Positions 24,920 to 33,457 of a stretch of DNA of 64,000 bases are shown here, piece after piece (the first letter of the stretch is position 1; every line of letters begins with the position of its first letter). The translations under genes were made by a program, and so were the position numbers. Source of the DNA: Pedobacter panaciterrae. Lineage in GTDB: Bacteria; Bacteroidota; Bacteroidia; Sphingobacteriales; Sphingobacteriaceae. Below the pieces are notes generated by a model. It was not told the origin of the DNA. It made no database searches and saw nothing but the letters and a program-made list of their open reading frames with translations. The stretch spans positions 186,001 through 250,000 of the forward strand of contig NZ_JABMKW010000008.1 of assembly GCF_013204795.1 (NCBI RefSeq), given 5' to 3'.

Positions 24920-25441
24920 ATGACTACGATTAACACAACCGCAGAAACAGTTTTGACGCCTTTATTTATTAACTCTAATGCTTTGTTAGACCATTGGCAA
25001 GGCCACCGCAGACTTACAAGACGTGTGATTGAGGCTTTTCCGGAAGATAAATTATTTAATTATTCTGTTGGAGGGATGCGTCCGTTTGCCGGTTTAATAA
25101 GTGAAATTACCAGCATGTCTGGTCCGGGGGTGAAAGGCATTGCTACCGACGAGTGGACAACCATTAATGAAATGGATCATCACACAGGAAAAACTGAAGT
25201 GAATTCCAAGGAAGCGCTGTTAAAGGAATGGGATAGGATAACAGATGAGATCAATACTTACTGGGCACAGATTCCAGAAGAGAAATTTCAGGAGGTAGTA
25301 TTGGCATTTGGTCAATATGAAGGAGAGGCGTATGGTATTATCCTTTATTTTATCGATAACGAAATTCATCATCGTGCGCAGGCCACTGTGTATTTGCGTA
25401 GTCTAGGTATAGAGCCGCCTGCATTTTGGAACAGAGATTAA
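24920..25441 (+). CDS. DinB-family four-helix metal protein
   Basis: A 173-residue cytosolic protein of the DinB/YfiT-like (DUF664/bacillithiol-transferase-like) four-helix bundle. Candidate metal ligands are the His of LLDHWQGHRRL in helix 1 and the EIHHRAQATVYLRSLGIEPPAFW end of helix 4, the recurrent H-x3-H type site of this fold. Function within the fold ranges from thiol transfer to hydrolysis and cannot be assigned. It is unrelated to DNA polymerase IV despite the shared name. The AlkB gene begins 17 bases later, so they are probably cotranscribed. Confidence 0.82.
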   Translation: MTTINTTAETVLTPLFINSNALLDHWQGHRRLTRRVIEAFPEDKLFNYSVGGMRPFAGLISEITSMSGPGVKGIATDEWTTINEMDHHTGKTEVNSKEALLKEWDRITDEINTYWAQIPEEKFQEVVLAFGQYEGEAYGIILYFIDNEIHHRAQATVYLRSLGIEPPAFWNRD

Positions 25442-25458
25442 TTGCCTAAATTGCATCC

Positions 25459-26061
25459 ATGGAAAAAATCTATGGTGATCATGTAAATCTATTAACAATA
25501 CCCGGGGAAGCATTTTTTCATCCGGGTTTTTTTATGGAGGATGATAGTTATATGTATCTGGATAAGTTAACTGAGGAAACCGAATGGAAACAGGAGCCCA
25601 TAAAGATTTTCGGAAAAACCGTTCTTCAGCCTCGTTTTACCGCCTTTTATGGGGATGAGGATGTTAGCTATACTTATTCTGGTATTACCATGAATGCTTT
25701 GCCGTGGACATCGACCTTACAGAGAATAAAAGAAAATATTGAAACAGCTTTTGATACTAAATTTAATGCCTGCCTGTTGAACCACTATCGCGATGGTAAG
25801 GACTATATGGGCTGGCATAGAGATAATGAAAGGAATCTGGGTAAATTTCCTGTGATTGCTTCTGTTAGCTTTGGGGCATCAAGAATTTTTCAATTCAGAA
25901 ATTACAAAGATAAACTGCCAATCGTTTCTATTGAATTAACCCACGGCAGCTTGCTGATTATGAAAGGAGAGACCCAGCATTATTGGGAGCACAGGCTTCC
26001 GAAGACGGTAATTGAAACCCAACCTAGAATTAATTTGACTTTTAGAACGATTAAAACTTAG
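25459..26061 (+). CDS. AlkB-like 2-oxoglutarate/Fe(II) dioxygenase
   Basis: DNA/RNA alkylation repair dioxygenase of 200 residues, which removes methyl adducts such as 1-methyladenine by oxidation. The iron ligands are His120 and Asp122 in MGWHRDNE and His178 in HYWEHRLPK; the 2-oxoglutarate arginine is in RINLTFR (190-196). The nucleotide-recognition lid PRFTAFYGDEDVSYTYSG precedes the core. Size and order match E. coli-type/ALKBH2-like enzymes of Bacteroidota. It lies 17 bases after the DinB-fold gene and is followed by an intergenic region leading to tetR. Confidence 0.92.
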   Translation: MEKIYGDHVNLLTIPGEAFFHPGFFMEDDSYMYLDKLTEETEWKQEPIKIFGKTVLQPRFTAFYGDEDVSYTYSGITMNALPWTSTLQRIKENIETAFDTKFNACLLNHYRDGKDYMGWHRDNERNLGKFPVIASVSFGASRIFQFRNYKDKLPIVSIELTHGSLLIMKGETQHYWEHRLPKTVIETQPRINLTFRTIKT

Positions 26062-26156
26062 TGGCTTTAGTTATTCGCTTTATACGCATTGGAAAAAAAT
26101 ATTGTTGTAATTAAGTCAGAAAAACATTTCAAGTTTTAATTGTATCTTAAACCCAT

Positions 26157-26178
26157 TACTTTTGTTAACACTGTTAAC
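26157..26178 (+). promoter_or_regulatory. TetR promoter with overlapping palindromic operator
   Basis: TACTTTTG (26157-26164) is a perfect -7 box 29 bases before the ATG. Its last base begins the perfect palindrome GTTAACA-C-TGTTAAC (26164-26178), which would cover the transcription start. This is the classical position for autorepression by the TetR-family protein encoded next. No -33 with proper spacing is seen. Confidence 0.55.
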
Positions 26179-26193
26179 TAAAATTAAACTAGT

Positions 26194-26799
26194 ATGGGAA
26201 TCGCAGAACGTAAGATCAGACAAAAGGAAGAGTTCAGGGCTAGCATACTTGAAGCTGCCTGGCTACAAGTGCTAACTGATGGCTGGCAATCTTTATCTAT
26301 TCGTAAAATTGCCGACGCCATCGAATACAGTATTCCGGTTATCTACAATCATTTCGAGAATAAGGAGGCTATTCTTTTGGAATTTACTAAAGAGGGATTT
26401 CAAAAACTCGCAGATGCGCTGCTTGAAGTAAAGAATAAATATACTGAGCCATCAGAACAACTGGAGGCCATTGCTCATGCTTACTGGGATTTTGCTTTTG
26501 AACACAAGGAATACTATCAGTTGATGTTTGGCCTTGGGATACCTGCATGTGAAATGGTAAATCAAATTGCCGAAATGAAATACATGACTGGTATTATGAT
26601 CACAACTATTCAGGAAGCAATTGCTTCGAGCAATAATACCGAAACCAACTATTTTCTAAAGTACCATACTTATCTCTCAATACTGCATGGTTTGGTTTCA
26701 ATAGAGATGATCCAGAAAGTAGGAAAGCCCGATCCGGAGAAGAAATTAATCCTTCAGGATGCAATTTCGGGATTTATTAAATCACTTACAATTAAATAA
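26194..26799 (+). CDS. TetR/AcrR family transcriptional regulator
   Basis: DNA-binding repressor of 201 residues. The N-terminal helix-turn-helix domain (about 10-58) has IADAIEYSIPVIYNHFENKEAILLE, the typical TetR recognition segment with Y-x-H-F. The C-terminal ligand-binding helices (about 75-195) resemble the TetR_C_33-like (WHG) type domain with YWDFAFEHKEYYQLMFG. It stands 50 bases upstream of the DoxX gene in the same direction, so DoxX is its likely target along with itself; the 15-bp palindrome at its promoter is the candidate operator. Confidence 0.93.
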   Translation: MGIAERKIRQKEEFRASILEAAWLQVLTDGWQSLSIRKIADAIEYSIPVIYNHFENKEAILLEFTKEGFQKLADALLEVKNKYTEPSEQLEAIAHAYWDFAFEHKEYYQLMFGLGIPACEMVNQIAEMKYMTGIMITTIQEAIASSNNTETNYFLKYHTYLSILHGLVSIEMIQKVGKPDPEKKLILQDAISGFIKSLTIK

Positions 26800-26849
26800 T
26801 CACCAAAATTTATATATTTAGCATCAACTGAAAAACTGAAAGTTTAAAC

Positions 26850-27281
26850 ATGAGAAAACTATTTAACACTAATTTCAACAATGAGGGCGTACATTTTATG
26901 CTGCTTATTACACGTATTGCTATTGCTGCATTTATGCTTACGCATGGTCTTCAAAAATTACCATGGCTTTTGGCAGGAGGTGAGATTCAGTTTGCAGATC
27001 CTATAGGTCTTGGTCAAACAGCTTCTCTGGTATTAACCGTGTTTGCTGAAGTTGTATGTTCCGTTTTAGTTTTGTTAGGTCTGGGAACCAGATTTGCAGT
27101 AATACCTCTGATTATACTTATGCTTGTGGCTAGTCTTATTATTCATGCACCAGATGCATTTGAGAAGAAAGAACTTGCATTTCATTACCTGCTTACTTAC
27201 TTGTTTTTACTTGTTGCTGGCTCAGGTAAGTATAGCATTGATCATTTAATAAGCCGCAATATGAATGGCCGCAGACGGTAG
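26850..27281 (+). CDS. DoxX family membrane protein
   Basis: Small membrane protein of 143 residues with four helices (about 15-35, 53-78, 82-100, 112-130). LITRIAIAAFMLTHGLQKLPWLLAGG and FAEVVCSVLVLLGLGTRFAVIPLI are the diagnostic DoxX blocks. Family members are linked to thiosulfate oxidation, oxidative stress or respiratory chains; many are simply membrane proteins of unknown role. It is probably cotranscribed with and regulated by the TetR protein upstream. Confidence 0.9.
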   Translation: MRKLFNTNFNNEGVHFMLLITRIAIAAFMLTHGLQKLPWLLAGGEIQFADPIGLGQTASLVLTVFAEVVCSVLVLLGLGTRFAVIPLIILMLVASLIIHAPDAFEKKELAFHYLLTYLFLLVAGSGKYSIDHLISRNMNGRRR

Positions 27282-27328
27282 TAAAAAAAGATTTGTATAA
27301 TTTTACTGAATAATCCGTTATAGCTGTT

Positions 27329-27928
27329 ATGAAAAAGATATTATTAGTTTGCCTGATGGCGATAGGGGTAGCTGGTTGTGGTATAAACAAACAGGCACGA
27401 CAAATAAAAGCACTTGAAAGATGTAAATATAGGATCACTTCGGCTGATGAGATTACTCTGGCAGGAGCTGATGTGAAAAAGATGATCAGCAATCAGGATA
27501 TTAATTTGGGTAGCCTTCCGGGACTTGCTCTGGGATTATTGAGAAAAGATGTTCCATTAAGAGCTCGGTTGAACCTGGAAGTAAAAAATCCTTCCGGTGA
27601 TGATGCTTCTATTAATCAGTTTGAGTACAAAATATTGATTAACAGACAAGAACTTGCTGCCGGTTTTGTAAATCAGGAAGTAAATGTTGCTGCGGGACAG
27701 GCTACGGTAGTCCCGGTTGATATGGAAGTAAATATCTATCCGTTTATCTCCGATAGCAAGGTAATGAGGGAAATCACTGAGTTTATTCAATCTGGAAAGA
27801 ATGGACCCGAAAAGAAAGGGATACTTACACTTAAAATCAGACCAAGTATTAAAGTTGCCGGTGGATTAGTGAAATATCCGGGCTTTATTACTATTGATAA
27901 AGAAGTAAGCAGCAAAATTCTCCTATAA
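27329..27928 (+). CDS. LEA-type-2-like lipoprotein
   Basis: A 199-residue exported lipoprotein (LLVCLMAIGVAGC, Cys17). The body has a beta-sandwich resembling the WHy/LEA14 domain: VPLRARLNLEVKNPSGDDASINQFEYKILINRQELAAGFVNQEVNVAAGQATVVPVDMEV is the typical run of N-P-x-x followed by alternating strands. LEA14-like proteins protect or bind other proteins under stress, but function here is unproven. It stands between DoxX (47 bases) and the deacetylase operon. Confidence 0.7.
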   Translation: MKKILLVCLMAIGVAGCGINKQARQIKALERCKYRITSADEITLAGADVKKMISNQDINLGSLPGLALGLLRKDVPLRARLNLEVKNPSGDDASINQFEYKILINRQELAAGFVNQEVNVAAGQATVVPVDMEVNIYPFISDSKVMREITEFIQSGKNGPEKKGILTLKIRPSIKVAGGLVKYPGFITIDKEVSSKILL

Positions 27929-28021
27929 GAACCGTAGTATTTTTGCATGATTGTTACGGAGTTTAGTTTTTAATAACACTTCGGATTAATGTTTTTTAAT
28001 TATTTTCGGGCTATCTTGAGG

Positions 28022-28036
28022 TTACATAAAATGTAA
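28022..28036 (+). promoter_or_regulatory. Palindrome in the leader of the deacetylase operon
   Basis: TTACAT-AAA-ATGTAA is a perfect inverted repeat 9 bases before the ATG at 28045. It could be a regulator site or a hairpin that affects translation start. Confidence 0.35.
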
Positions 28037-28044
28037 TCTAAGAT

Positions 28045-30489
28045 ATGTATATGAAGTTACGTTTATGCTTACTCCTGCTTACTGCGCTGGTTCCTTCGTT
28101 AATTAAAGCCCAAAATATGCAGCAACTTAATGCTGCTGAGATTAAACAAGGCCTTGAAGGATTAAATGTTGTTGGCAGTGTTTTATATATTGCTGCACAT
28201 CCTGATGATGAAAATACCCGCTTACTAGGCTATCTGGCTAAAGAGAAAAAAGTTAGAGCCGGTTATTTATCATTAACCAGGGGCGACGGCGGACAAAATC
28301 TTATAGGTAATGAACAGGCTGAATTACTTGGGTTGATCCGTACTCAGGAATTGCTGGCCGCCAGACGTACAGATGGTGCTGAACAATTCTTTACAAGAGC
28401 AAACGACTTCGGATTTTCGAAGAATTCTGATGAGAGTTTTAAGATCTGGGATAAATCAAAAATACTTGCCGATGTAGTTTGGGTGATTCGTAAGTTTCAG
28501 CCTGACGTGATCATTACCCGCTTTCCTGAAGATTCACGCGCAGGTCACGGACACCATTCTGGTTCTGCAATATTGGCTCATGAAGCTTTTGTAGCGGCTG
28601 CTGATCCTAAGCAATTTCCTGAACAGCTTGCTTTTGTAAAGCCATGGCAGGCAAAACGCATTCTTTGGAATACCTTTAATTTTGGAGGTAATAATACCAC
28701 TTCAGATGATCAGCTGAAAATTGATGTGGGCGGTTATAACGCTCTGTTGGGTAAAAGCTATGGAGAGATTGCTGCCGAAAGTAGATCTAATCATAGAAGC
28801 CAGGGCTTTGGTTCTTCCAGACAACGTGGATCAGCTATAGAGTTTTTTAGTTATGTAGCTGGTGAGAAGGCGTCTAAAGATATATTTGAGGGCGTAGATT
28901 TTACCCTTAATCGGAATCCTGGAAATGGAGAGATACAAAAACTTGTTTCTGAAATTAATGCTGAATACGATGTTGCCGATCCATCTAAATCGGTAATAAA
29001 ACTTTTAAAGCTTAAGCAACTGGTAAAAGGAAAGCCCTTTAAACAAGATTTGCTGGACGACTTGATCCTGGCTTGTGCGGGAATCTGGTTTGAAAGTGCT
29101 GCGGTAAGTTCATCTTATGCTTTAGATGCTCCTGTTGACGTTAGAATACAGGCTATTGCAAGGGCTAAACAAGGTTTCCCCTTAAAGATGAGTATTGAGG
29201 AAATTAATAGCAAAGCTTCTTTTGATTTGCCGCCTAATCAATTTGTTTCTCAGGATAAAACTATATCAACTTCAGGTATAAAAATTACTCAGCCTTACTG
29301 GCTGGAAAAGAGACATACTTTAGGTTCGTATGTAGTTGATTCATTGTCAAAGATTGGGCTTGCAGAAAATCCAATAGGCTTAAGCGGTTTATTCCGGATC
29401 AAAATAGGTGATCAGGTGATTGAAAAGAAACGACCTGTAGTTTATAAATATACGGACCAGGTACGTGGTGAAATTTATAAACCTTTAGTAATTGCGCCCC
29501 CTGTAACTGCTACTATGGGTGAAAAGGCATTTGTTTTTATTAATAATGAGCCTAAAAGAATAGCTATTCAGCTCAGAAGTTTTAAGGATAATGCAGTAGG
29601 AGTATTGAAGCCCGCAATTCCAATGGGATGGAAGGTTGCTCCTGAAAATATTAGCTTTAACCTGGCTAAAAAAGGTGAAGAACAGACCGTTGAATTTACA
29701 ATTACCCCAGCAGGGAGTACCATTAACGGTAATTTAGTTTTAAATGTTGTTGTTGATGGCAAAACATACAATCGTGCTTTGCATGTAATAGACTATGAGC
29801 ATATTCCTACTCAAACACTTTTTCCATTTGCTGAGGCAAAGGTGGATAAGGTAGACTTAAAGTTGGCAGGAAAACGCATAGGTTATATTGCAGGAGCGGG
29901 AGATTTAGTTCAGGAGTCATTAAAACAGATTGGTTACGAGGTAATTAACCTAACCGCAGGACAGGTTGTGAATGGAGATCTTTCAGGATTCGATGCAATA
30001 ATTGCTGGTGTTAGGTTATATAATGTAAGTGAACAGATTAAAAGCATGCAGCCCAAACTGATGAAGTATGTAAATGATGGTGGGACTTTACTGATTCAGT
30101 ATAATGTAAATGGCCCTTTGCGACTAGATAACTTAGGTCCATACCCTTTTGGCCTGTCTCGAGATAGGGTAACAGAGGAAGATGCCAAAGTTACAATACT
30201 AAAATCTGATGATCCTGCTTTGAACTATCCGAATAAAATTACAGATAAAGATTTTGAAGGCTGGGTACAGGAGCGAGGATTGTATTTTGTTACCGATGTT
30301 GATCAAAAGTACAGGACCGTTTTGAGCATGCATGATGATGGTGAAGGTGAGAAGACAGGGTCTTTAATTATTGCAGATTATGGCAAGGGTAGATTTGTTT
30401 ATACTGGTTTATCATTTTTCAGACAACTGCCCGCAGGCGTGCCGGGTGCTTATAGACTCTTTGTGAATTTAATATCAGTTAAGAAGTAA
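28045..30489 (+). CDS. PIG-L (LmbE) family deacetylase with C-terminal domains
   Basis: A secreted 814-residue protein with signal peptide LLLLTALVPSLIKAQ. The N-terminal PIG-L domain (about 40-260) has the zinc motif AAHPDDEN (residues 51-57) and the second motif RAGHGHHSGSA near 165, as in GlcNAc-deacetylases of the LmbE/MshB family. The C-terminal half includes beta-sandwich strands (about 480-600) and a ThuA/GATase-like region (IGYIAGAGDLVQESLKQIGYEV, then YNVNGPLRLDNLGPYPFGLSRDRVT). The length is typical of Bacteroidota PIG-L fusions. It heads an operon with a transporter and a sialidase-like enzyme, pointing to catabolism of an N-acetylated sugar, which is an inference. Confidence 0.88.
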   Translation: MYMKLRLCLLLLTALVPSLIKAQNMQQLNAAEIKQGLEGLNVVGSVLYIAAHPDDENTRLLGYLAKEKKVRAGYLSLTRGDGGQNLIGNEQAELLGLIRTQELLAARRTDGAEQFFTRANDFGFSKNSDESFKIWDKSKILADVVWVIRKFQPDVIITRFPEDSRAGHGHHSGSAILAHEAFVAAADPKQFPEQLAFVKPWQAKRILWNTFNFGGNNTTSDDQLKIDVGGYNALLGKSYGEIAAESRSNHRSQGFGSSRQRGSAIEFFSYVAGEKASKDIFEGVDFTLNRNPGNGEIQKLVSEINAEYDVADPSKSVIKLLKLKQLVKGKPFKQDLLDDLILACAGIWFESAAVSSSYALDAPVDVRIQAIARAKQGFPLKMSIEEINSKASFDLPPNQFVSQDKTISTSGIKITQPYWLEKRHTLGSYVVDSLSKIGLAENPIGLSGLFRIKIGDQVIEKKRPVVYKYTDQVRGEIYKPLVIAPPVTATMGEKAFVFINNEPKRIAIQLRSFKDNAVGVLKPAIPMGWKVAPENISFNLAKKGEEQTVEFTITPAGSTINGNLVLNVVVDGKTYNRALHVIDYEHIPTQTLFPFAEAKVDKVDLKLAGKRIGYIAGAGDLVQESLKQIGYEVINLTAGQVVNGDLSGFDAIIAGVRLYNVSEQIKSMQPKLMKYVNDGGTLLIQYNVNGPLRLDNLGPYPFGLSRDRVTEEDAKVTILKSDDPALNYPNKITDKDFEGWVQERGLYFVTDVDQKYRTVLSMHDDGEGEKTGSLIIADYGKGRFVYTGLSFFRQLPAGVPGAYRLFVNLISVKK

Positions 30490-30501
30490 TATAATAACAG
30501 C

Positions 30502-30651
30502 ATGGCAGAACATGACAACCCGGTACCAGAGAAACCAGAGCAAGAGTTGCCGCCTTTTGTTAAAACCTGGAAACAGTTTTACCGGTTACTGATAGGCTGG
30601 CTTGTATTTCTGATCCTGATTTTTTACGCATTTACAAAATACTTCGAATGA
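30502..30651 (+). CDS. Unannotated 49-residue single-pass membrane protein
   Basis: A small gene, 13 bases after the deacetylase stop. The protein starts MAEHDNPVPEKPEQELPPF, an acidic Pro-rich cytosolic tail, then KTWKQFYRLL and one strong hydrophobic helix (IGWLVFLILIFYAF), ending TKYFE. Its TGA stop overlaps the ATG of the sodium:solute symporter in an ATGA, the standard sign of translational coupling. Known small partners of symporters, the DUF4212 or YhdT/PanF-type subunits, have two helices and about 80 residues; this one has one helix and is shorter, so it may be a reduced accessory subunit or a stabiliser. I know no named family for it. Confidence 0.7.
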   Translation: MAEHDNPVPEKPEQELPPFVKTWKQFYRLLIGWLVFLILIFYAFTKYFE

Positions 30652-32360
30652 GTGTTATAGATTGGGCAGTATTAATTCTTACACTCGTTGTAATTGTAGT
30701 TTACGGCATTTATAAAAGCCGTGGGGCTCAAAACATTCAGGGCTATTTACTGGGTAACCAATCTTTGCCTTGGTACCATGTTTGTCTGTCAGTTATGGCT
30801 ACCCAAGCCAGTGCAATTACTTTTTTATCTGCACCTGGTTTGGCGTATTCTTCGGGGATGAGCTTTGTACAGTTTTATTTTGGTGTACCATTGGCAATGA
30901 TCGTTTTGTGTATCACGTTTGTGCCTATTTTTCATCGTTTAAAGGTATATACCGCTTACGAGTATCTTGAACAGCGGTTCGACCTTAAAACAAGGGCTTT
31001 AACCGCATTTCTTTTTCTTGTGCAAAGAGGACTTTCTACTGGTATTACCATTTATGCCCCTTCAATTATCCTTTCTACTATTTTAAATATCAATACTACT
31101 TACACTACTTTGTTTATTGGAAGCTTAGTGGTGTTCTATACTGTTTATGGGGGTACAAAAGCAGTTTCCTATACGCAGATGCTTCAAATGAGCATTATAT
31201 TTTGTGGTTTGTTTGCTGCGGGTATTATGGTAGTTCATTTACTACCTGCAGATATTGGCTTTGTGAAAGCGATAAATATAGCTGGTAAAATGGGTAGGGC
31301 AAATGCGATAGACTTCACCTTTGATCCGAATAATCAATACACTGTATGGACAGGTTTACTGGGAGGTTTCTTTCTACAATTATCGTATTTTGGAACTGAT
31401 CAGAGTCAGGTTGGCCGTTATTTATCTGGCGCATCTGTTAGTCAGAGCAGACTGGGCTTATTGATGAATGGCCTTGTTAAAATACCTATGCAGTTCCTGA
31501 TATTGCTGATAGGCGTATTGGTTTTTACTTTTTATCAATATAATAAACCACCCATATTCTTTAACAGTTTTGAGCTGAACAAGCTGGAGAATAGTAAATA
31601 TAATCCTGAACTGAATAAAATAAAGGCCGACTATGATGTGGCTTTTAAAGAAAAGCAAGTTGAGGTTAATAAAATGAATGTTGCTTTGGACAAAGATGAT
31701 AAATCGTTGATTGACCGGCAGAGAAAGGCATTGCAACAGGCAGACGAGAAGGAGAAGTCGATAAGAAAACAAGCTACTGACTTAATGGTTAAGAATGATG
31801 AGCATGCAAATACAAAAGATAATAACTATATATTTCTAAGTTTTGTAACTCAATATTTGCCACAGGGACTTATAGGATTATTGATTGCGATCATATTTCT
31901 CGCTTCAATGGGATCTACTGCCAGTGCCCTAAATTCATTGGCATCCACAACAGTGATTGATATTTATAAGCGTCTGATTAAGAAAGATGCTTCAGATCAT
32001 GAATACTTGCAGGCTTCCAGACTTGCAACAGTATTTTGGGGTGTGATTTGCATTGTTATGGCACTTTACGCAAGTAAGATAGGTAATTTGCTGGAGGCTG
32101 TGAACATACTTGGTTCTTATATTTATGGTACCATACTTGGTGTTTTTCTAGTTGCTTTTTATGTACGGCATGTAAATGGTAGGGCTGTGTTTTTTGCAGC
32201 TTTAGCAACGGAACTGGTGATTATAATTATTGGTAAACTTGATCTTGTTGCTTACCTATGGCTAAATGTGATTGGGTGTTTATTGGTAGTTCTTTTGTCG
32301 GTAATTATTCAGAGTATGATGAAGAAAACAGGAATTGCCGGGGAGAAAAATAATATTTAA
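30648..32360 (+). CDS. Sodium:solute symporter (SSS family)
   Basis: Inner-membrane Na+/substrate symporter of 570 residues with about 13 helices. WYHVCLSVMATQASAITFLSAPGLAYSSG is helix 1-2 with the Na2-site region, and GGFFLQLSYFGTDQSQVGRYLSG is the helix 7-8 signature. A hydrophilic stretch of some 90 residues (about 300-392), predicted coiled coil (NKIKADYDVAFKEKQVEVN... DRQRKALQQADEKEKS), is inserted between helices. The C-terminal helices return with SLASTTVIDIYKRLIKKDASD. Sugar, sialic acid or a related anion is the plausible substrate, given the adjacent sialidase-like gene. It overlaps the small membrane gene by 4 bases. Confidence 0.9.
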   Translation: MSVIDWAVLILTLVVIVVYGIYKSRGAQNIQGYLLGNQSLPWYHVCLSVMATQASAITFLSAPGLAYSSGMSFVQFYFGVPLAMIVLCITFVPIFHRLKVYTAYEYLEQRFDLKTRALTAFLFLVQRGLSTGITIYAPSIILSTILNINTTYTTLFIGSLVVFYTVYGGTKAVSYTQMLQMSIIFCGLFAAGIMVVHLLPADIGFVKAINIAGKMGRANAIDFTFDPNNQYTVWTGLLGGFFLQLSYFGTDQSQVGRYLSGASVSQSRLGLLMNGLVKIPMQFLILLIGVLVFTFYQYNKPPIFFNSFELNKLENSKYNPELNKIKADYDVAFKEKQVEVNKMNVALDKDDKSLIDRQRKALQQADEKEKSIRKQATDLMVKNDEHANTKDNNYIFLSFVTQYLPQGLIGLLIAIIFLASMGSTASALNSLASTTVIDIYKRLIKKDASDHEYLQASRLATVFWGVICIVMALYASKIGNLLEAVNILGSYIYGTILGVFLVAFYVRHVNGRAVFFAALATELVIIIIGKLDLVAYLWLNVIGCLLVVLLSVIIQSMMKKTGIAGEKNNI

Positions 32361-32361
32361 T

Positions 32362-33390
32362 ATGATACGAAGTTTTTTAACTGCTTTTGTTTTAACTGTT
32401 TCTACTGTTACGGTATTTGGACAGCATGCATGGAAAAAGGTAACTGATGAACTGATATTTAACAATCCCCCATTTGATCAATGCCATGCATCTACATTGG
32501 TTGAAATTGATGGAGGAAAATTAATGGCTGCATGGTTTGGTGGTAGTCATGAAGGAAGTAAAGATGTAAGGATCTGGCTATCTATAAATGAACAGGGAAA
32601 ATGGACTAGCCCTGTTGCCGTTGCCGATGGTAAAGTGAATGGTGAATGGTCTTCTCCTTTATGGAATCCGGTATTATTTAAAACAAAGAAGGGAAAACTT
32701 TTTTTGTTCTATAAAGAAGGGCCCTCGCCAAGAGAATGGTGGGGAATGGTGCGAACTTCTGATGATAATGGCAAAACATGGTCTGCTAAAACCCGTTTGC
32801 CGGAAGGGGTGTTGGGACCAATAAAAAATAAACCTATTGAGTTAGCTGACGGGACAATTTTGTCTCCATCAAGTACTGAAACTGATGATAAGTGGAGTGT
32901 GCATATAGAACGGTCTGTAGATGGAGGTAAAACATGGGCGATTATACCTGTTGATGCAGATAGTAGATTTGATGTAATCCAGCCAAGTATATTGATTCAT
33001 GGGGGAAATAAACTTCAGATATTATGTCGAAGTAAACAGGGGGTCGTTGTTGAATCGTGGTCGGAAGATAGTGGGAAAACATGGGGTAAATTAAGCGCTA
33101 CCACTTTGATGAATCCTAATTCAGGAACTGATGCTCAAACATTGAAAGACGGTAAGCATATGATTGTTTATAATCCAACTGTTCCAGGTAAGGAATGGTT
33201 TAATGGGCGATATAAATTAAACGTCGCTTTGTCGGAAGATGGGGAAAAATGGAATGATATTCTAAAGCTCGAAGATGGCGATACTAAAAAGGAGTTCAGT
33301 TATCCGTCAATAATTCAGACTAAAGATGGCAAGGTTCATATCAGCTATACATTTGATAGAAGGAATATTAAGCACATAGTGCTTGAATAA
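32362..33390 (+). CDS. Sialidase-like BNR-repeat protein (exo-alpha-sialidase family)
   Basis: A 342-residue secreted enzyme-like protein, signal peptide MIRSFLTAFVLTVSTVTVFGQ. I use the ATG at 32362, just after the transporter stop; the frame is open further upstream to an ATG at 32335 within the transporter gene. The six-bladed propeller shows Asp-box motifs S-x-D-x-G-x-T-W: SDDNGKTWS, SVDGGKTWA and SEDSGKTWG. The N-terminus has the HASTLVEIDGGKLMAAWFGG block of the BNR_2 family. Catalytic residues of true sialidases (Arg triad, Tyr) are not verified, so the substrate may be another sugar. It is the fourth gene of the deacetylase-transporter operon. Confidence 0.82.
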   Translation: MIRSFLTAFVLTVSTVTVFGQHAWKKVTDELIFNNPPFDQCHASTLVEIDGGKLMAAWFGGSHEGSKDVRIWLSINEQGKWTSPVAVADGKVNGEWSSPLWNPVLFKTKKGKLFLFYKEGPSPREWWGMVRTSDDNGKTWSAKTRLPEGVLGPIKNKPIELADGTILSPSSTETDDKWSVHIERSVDGGKTWAIIPVDADSRFDVIQPSILIHGGNKLQILCRSKQGVVVESWSEDSGKTWGKLSATTLMNPNSGTDAQTLKDGKHMIVYNPTVPGKEWFNGRYKLNVALSEDGEKWNDILKLEDGDTKKEFSYPSIIQTKDGKVHISYTFDRRNIKHIVLE

Positions 33391-33396
33391 TTTGAT

Positions 33397-33441
33397 AAAT
33401 ATAAGACAGGATGCTGATTTATGGTATCCTGTCTTATATTT
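33397..33441. terminator. Bidirectional terminator
   Basis: Arms AAATATAAGACAGGAT (33397-33412) and ATCCTGTCTTATATTT (33426-33441) pair over 16 bp with a 13-base loop, with a T-rich run after it. It sits between the sialidase-like gene and the convergent DUF2911 gene. Confidence 0.8.
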
Positions 33442-33457
33442 ATGTTTTTGGATAATA

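Noticed and set aside
24920-25441. DNA polymerase IV by the name DinB
   Set aside because: This protein is the four-helix DinB/YfiT-like fold, not the Y-family polymerase, which is at 15737.
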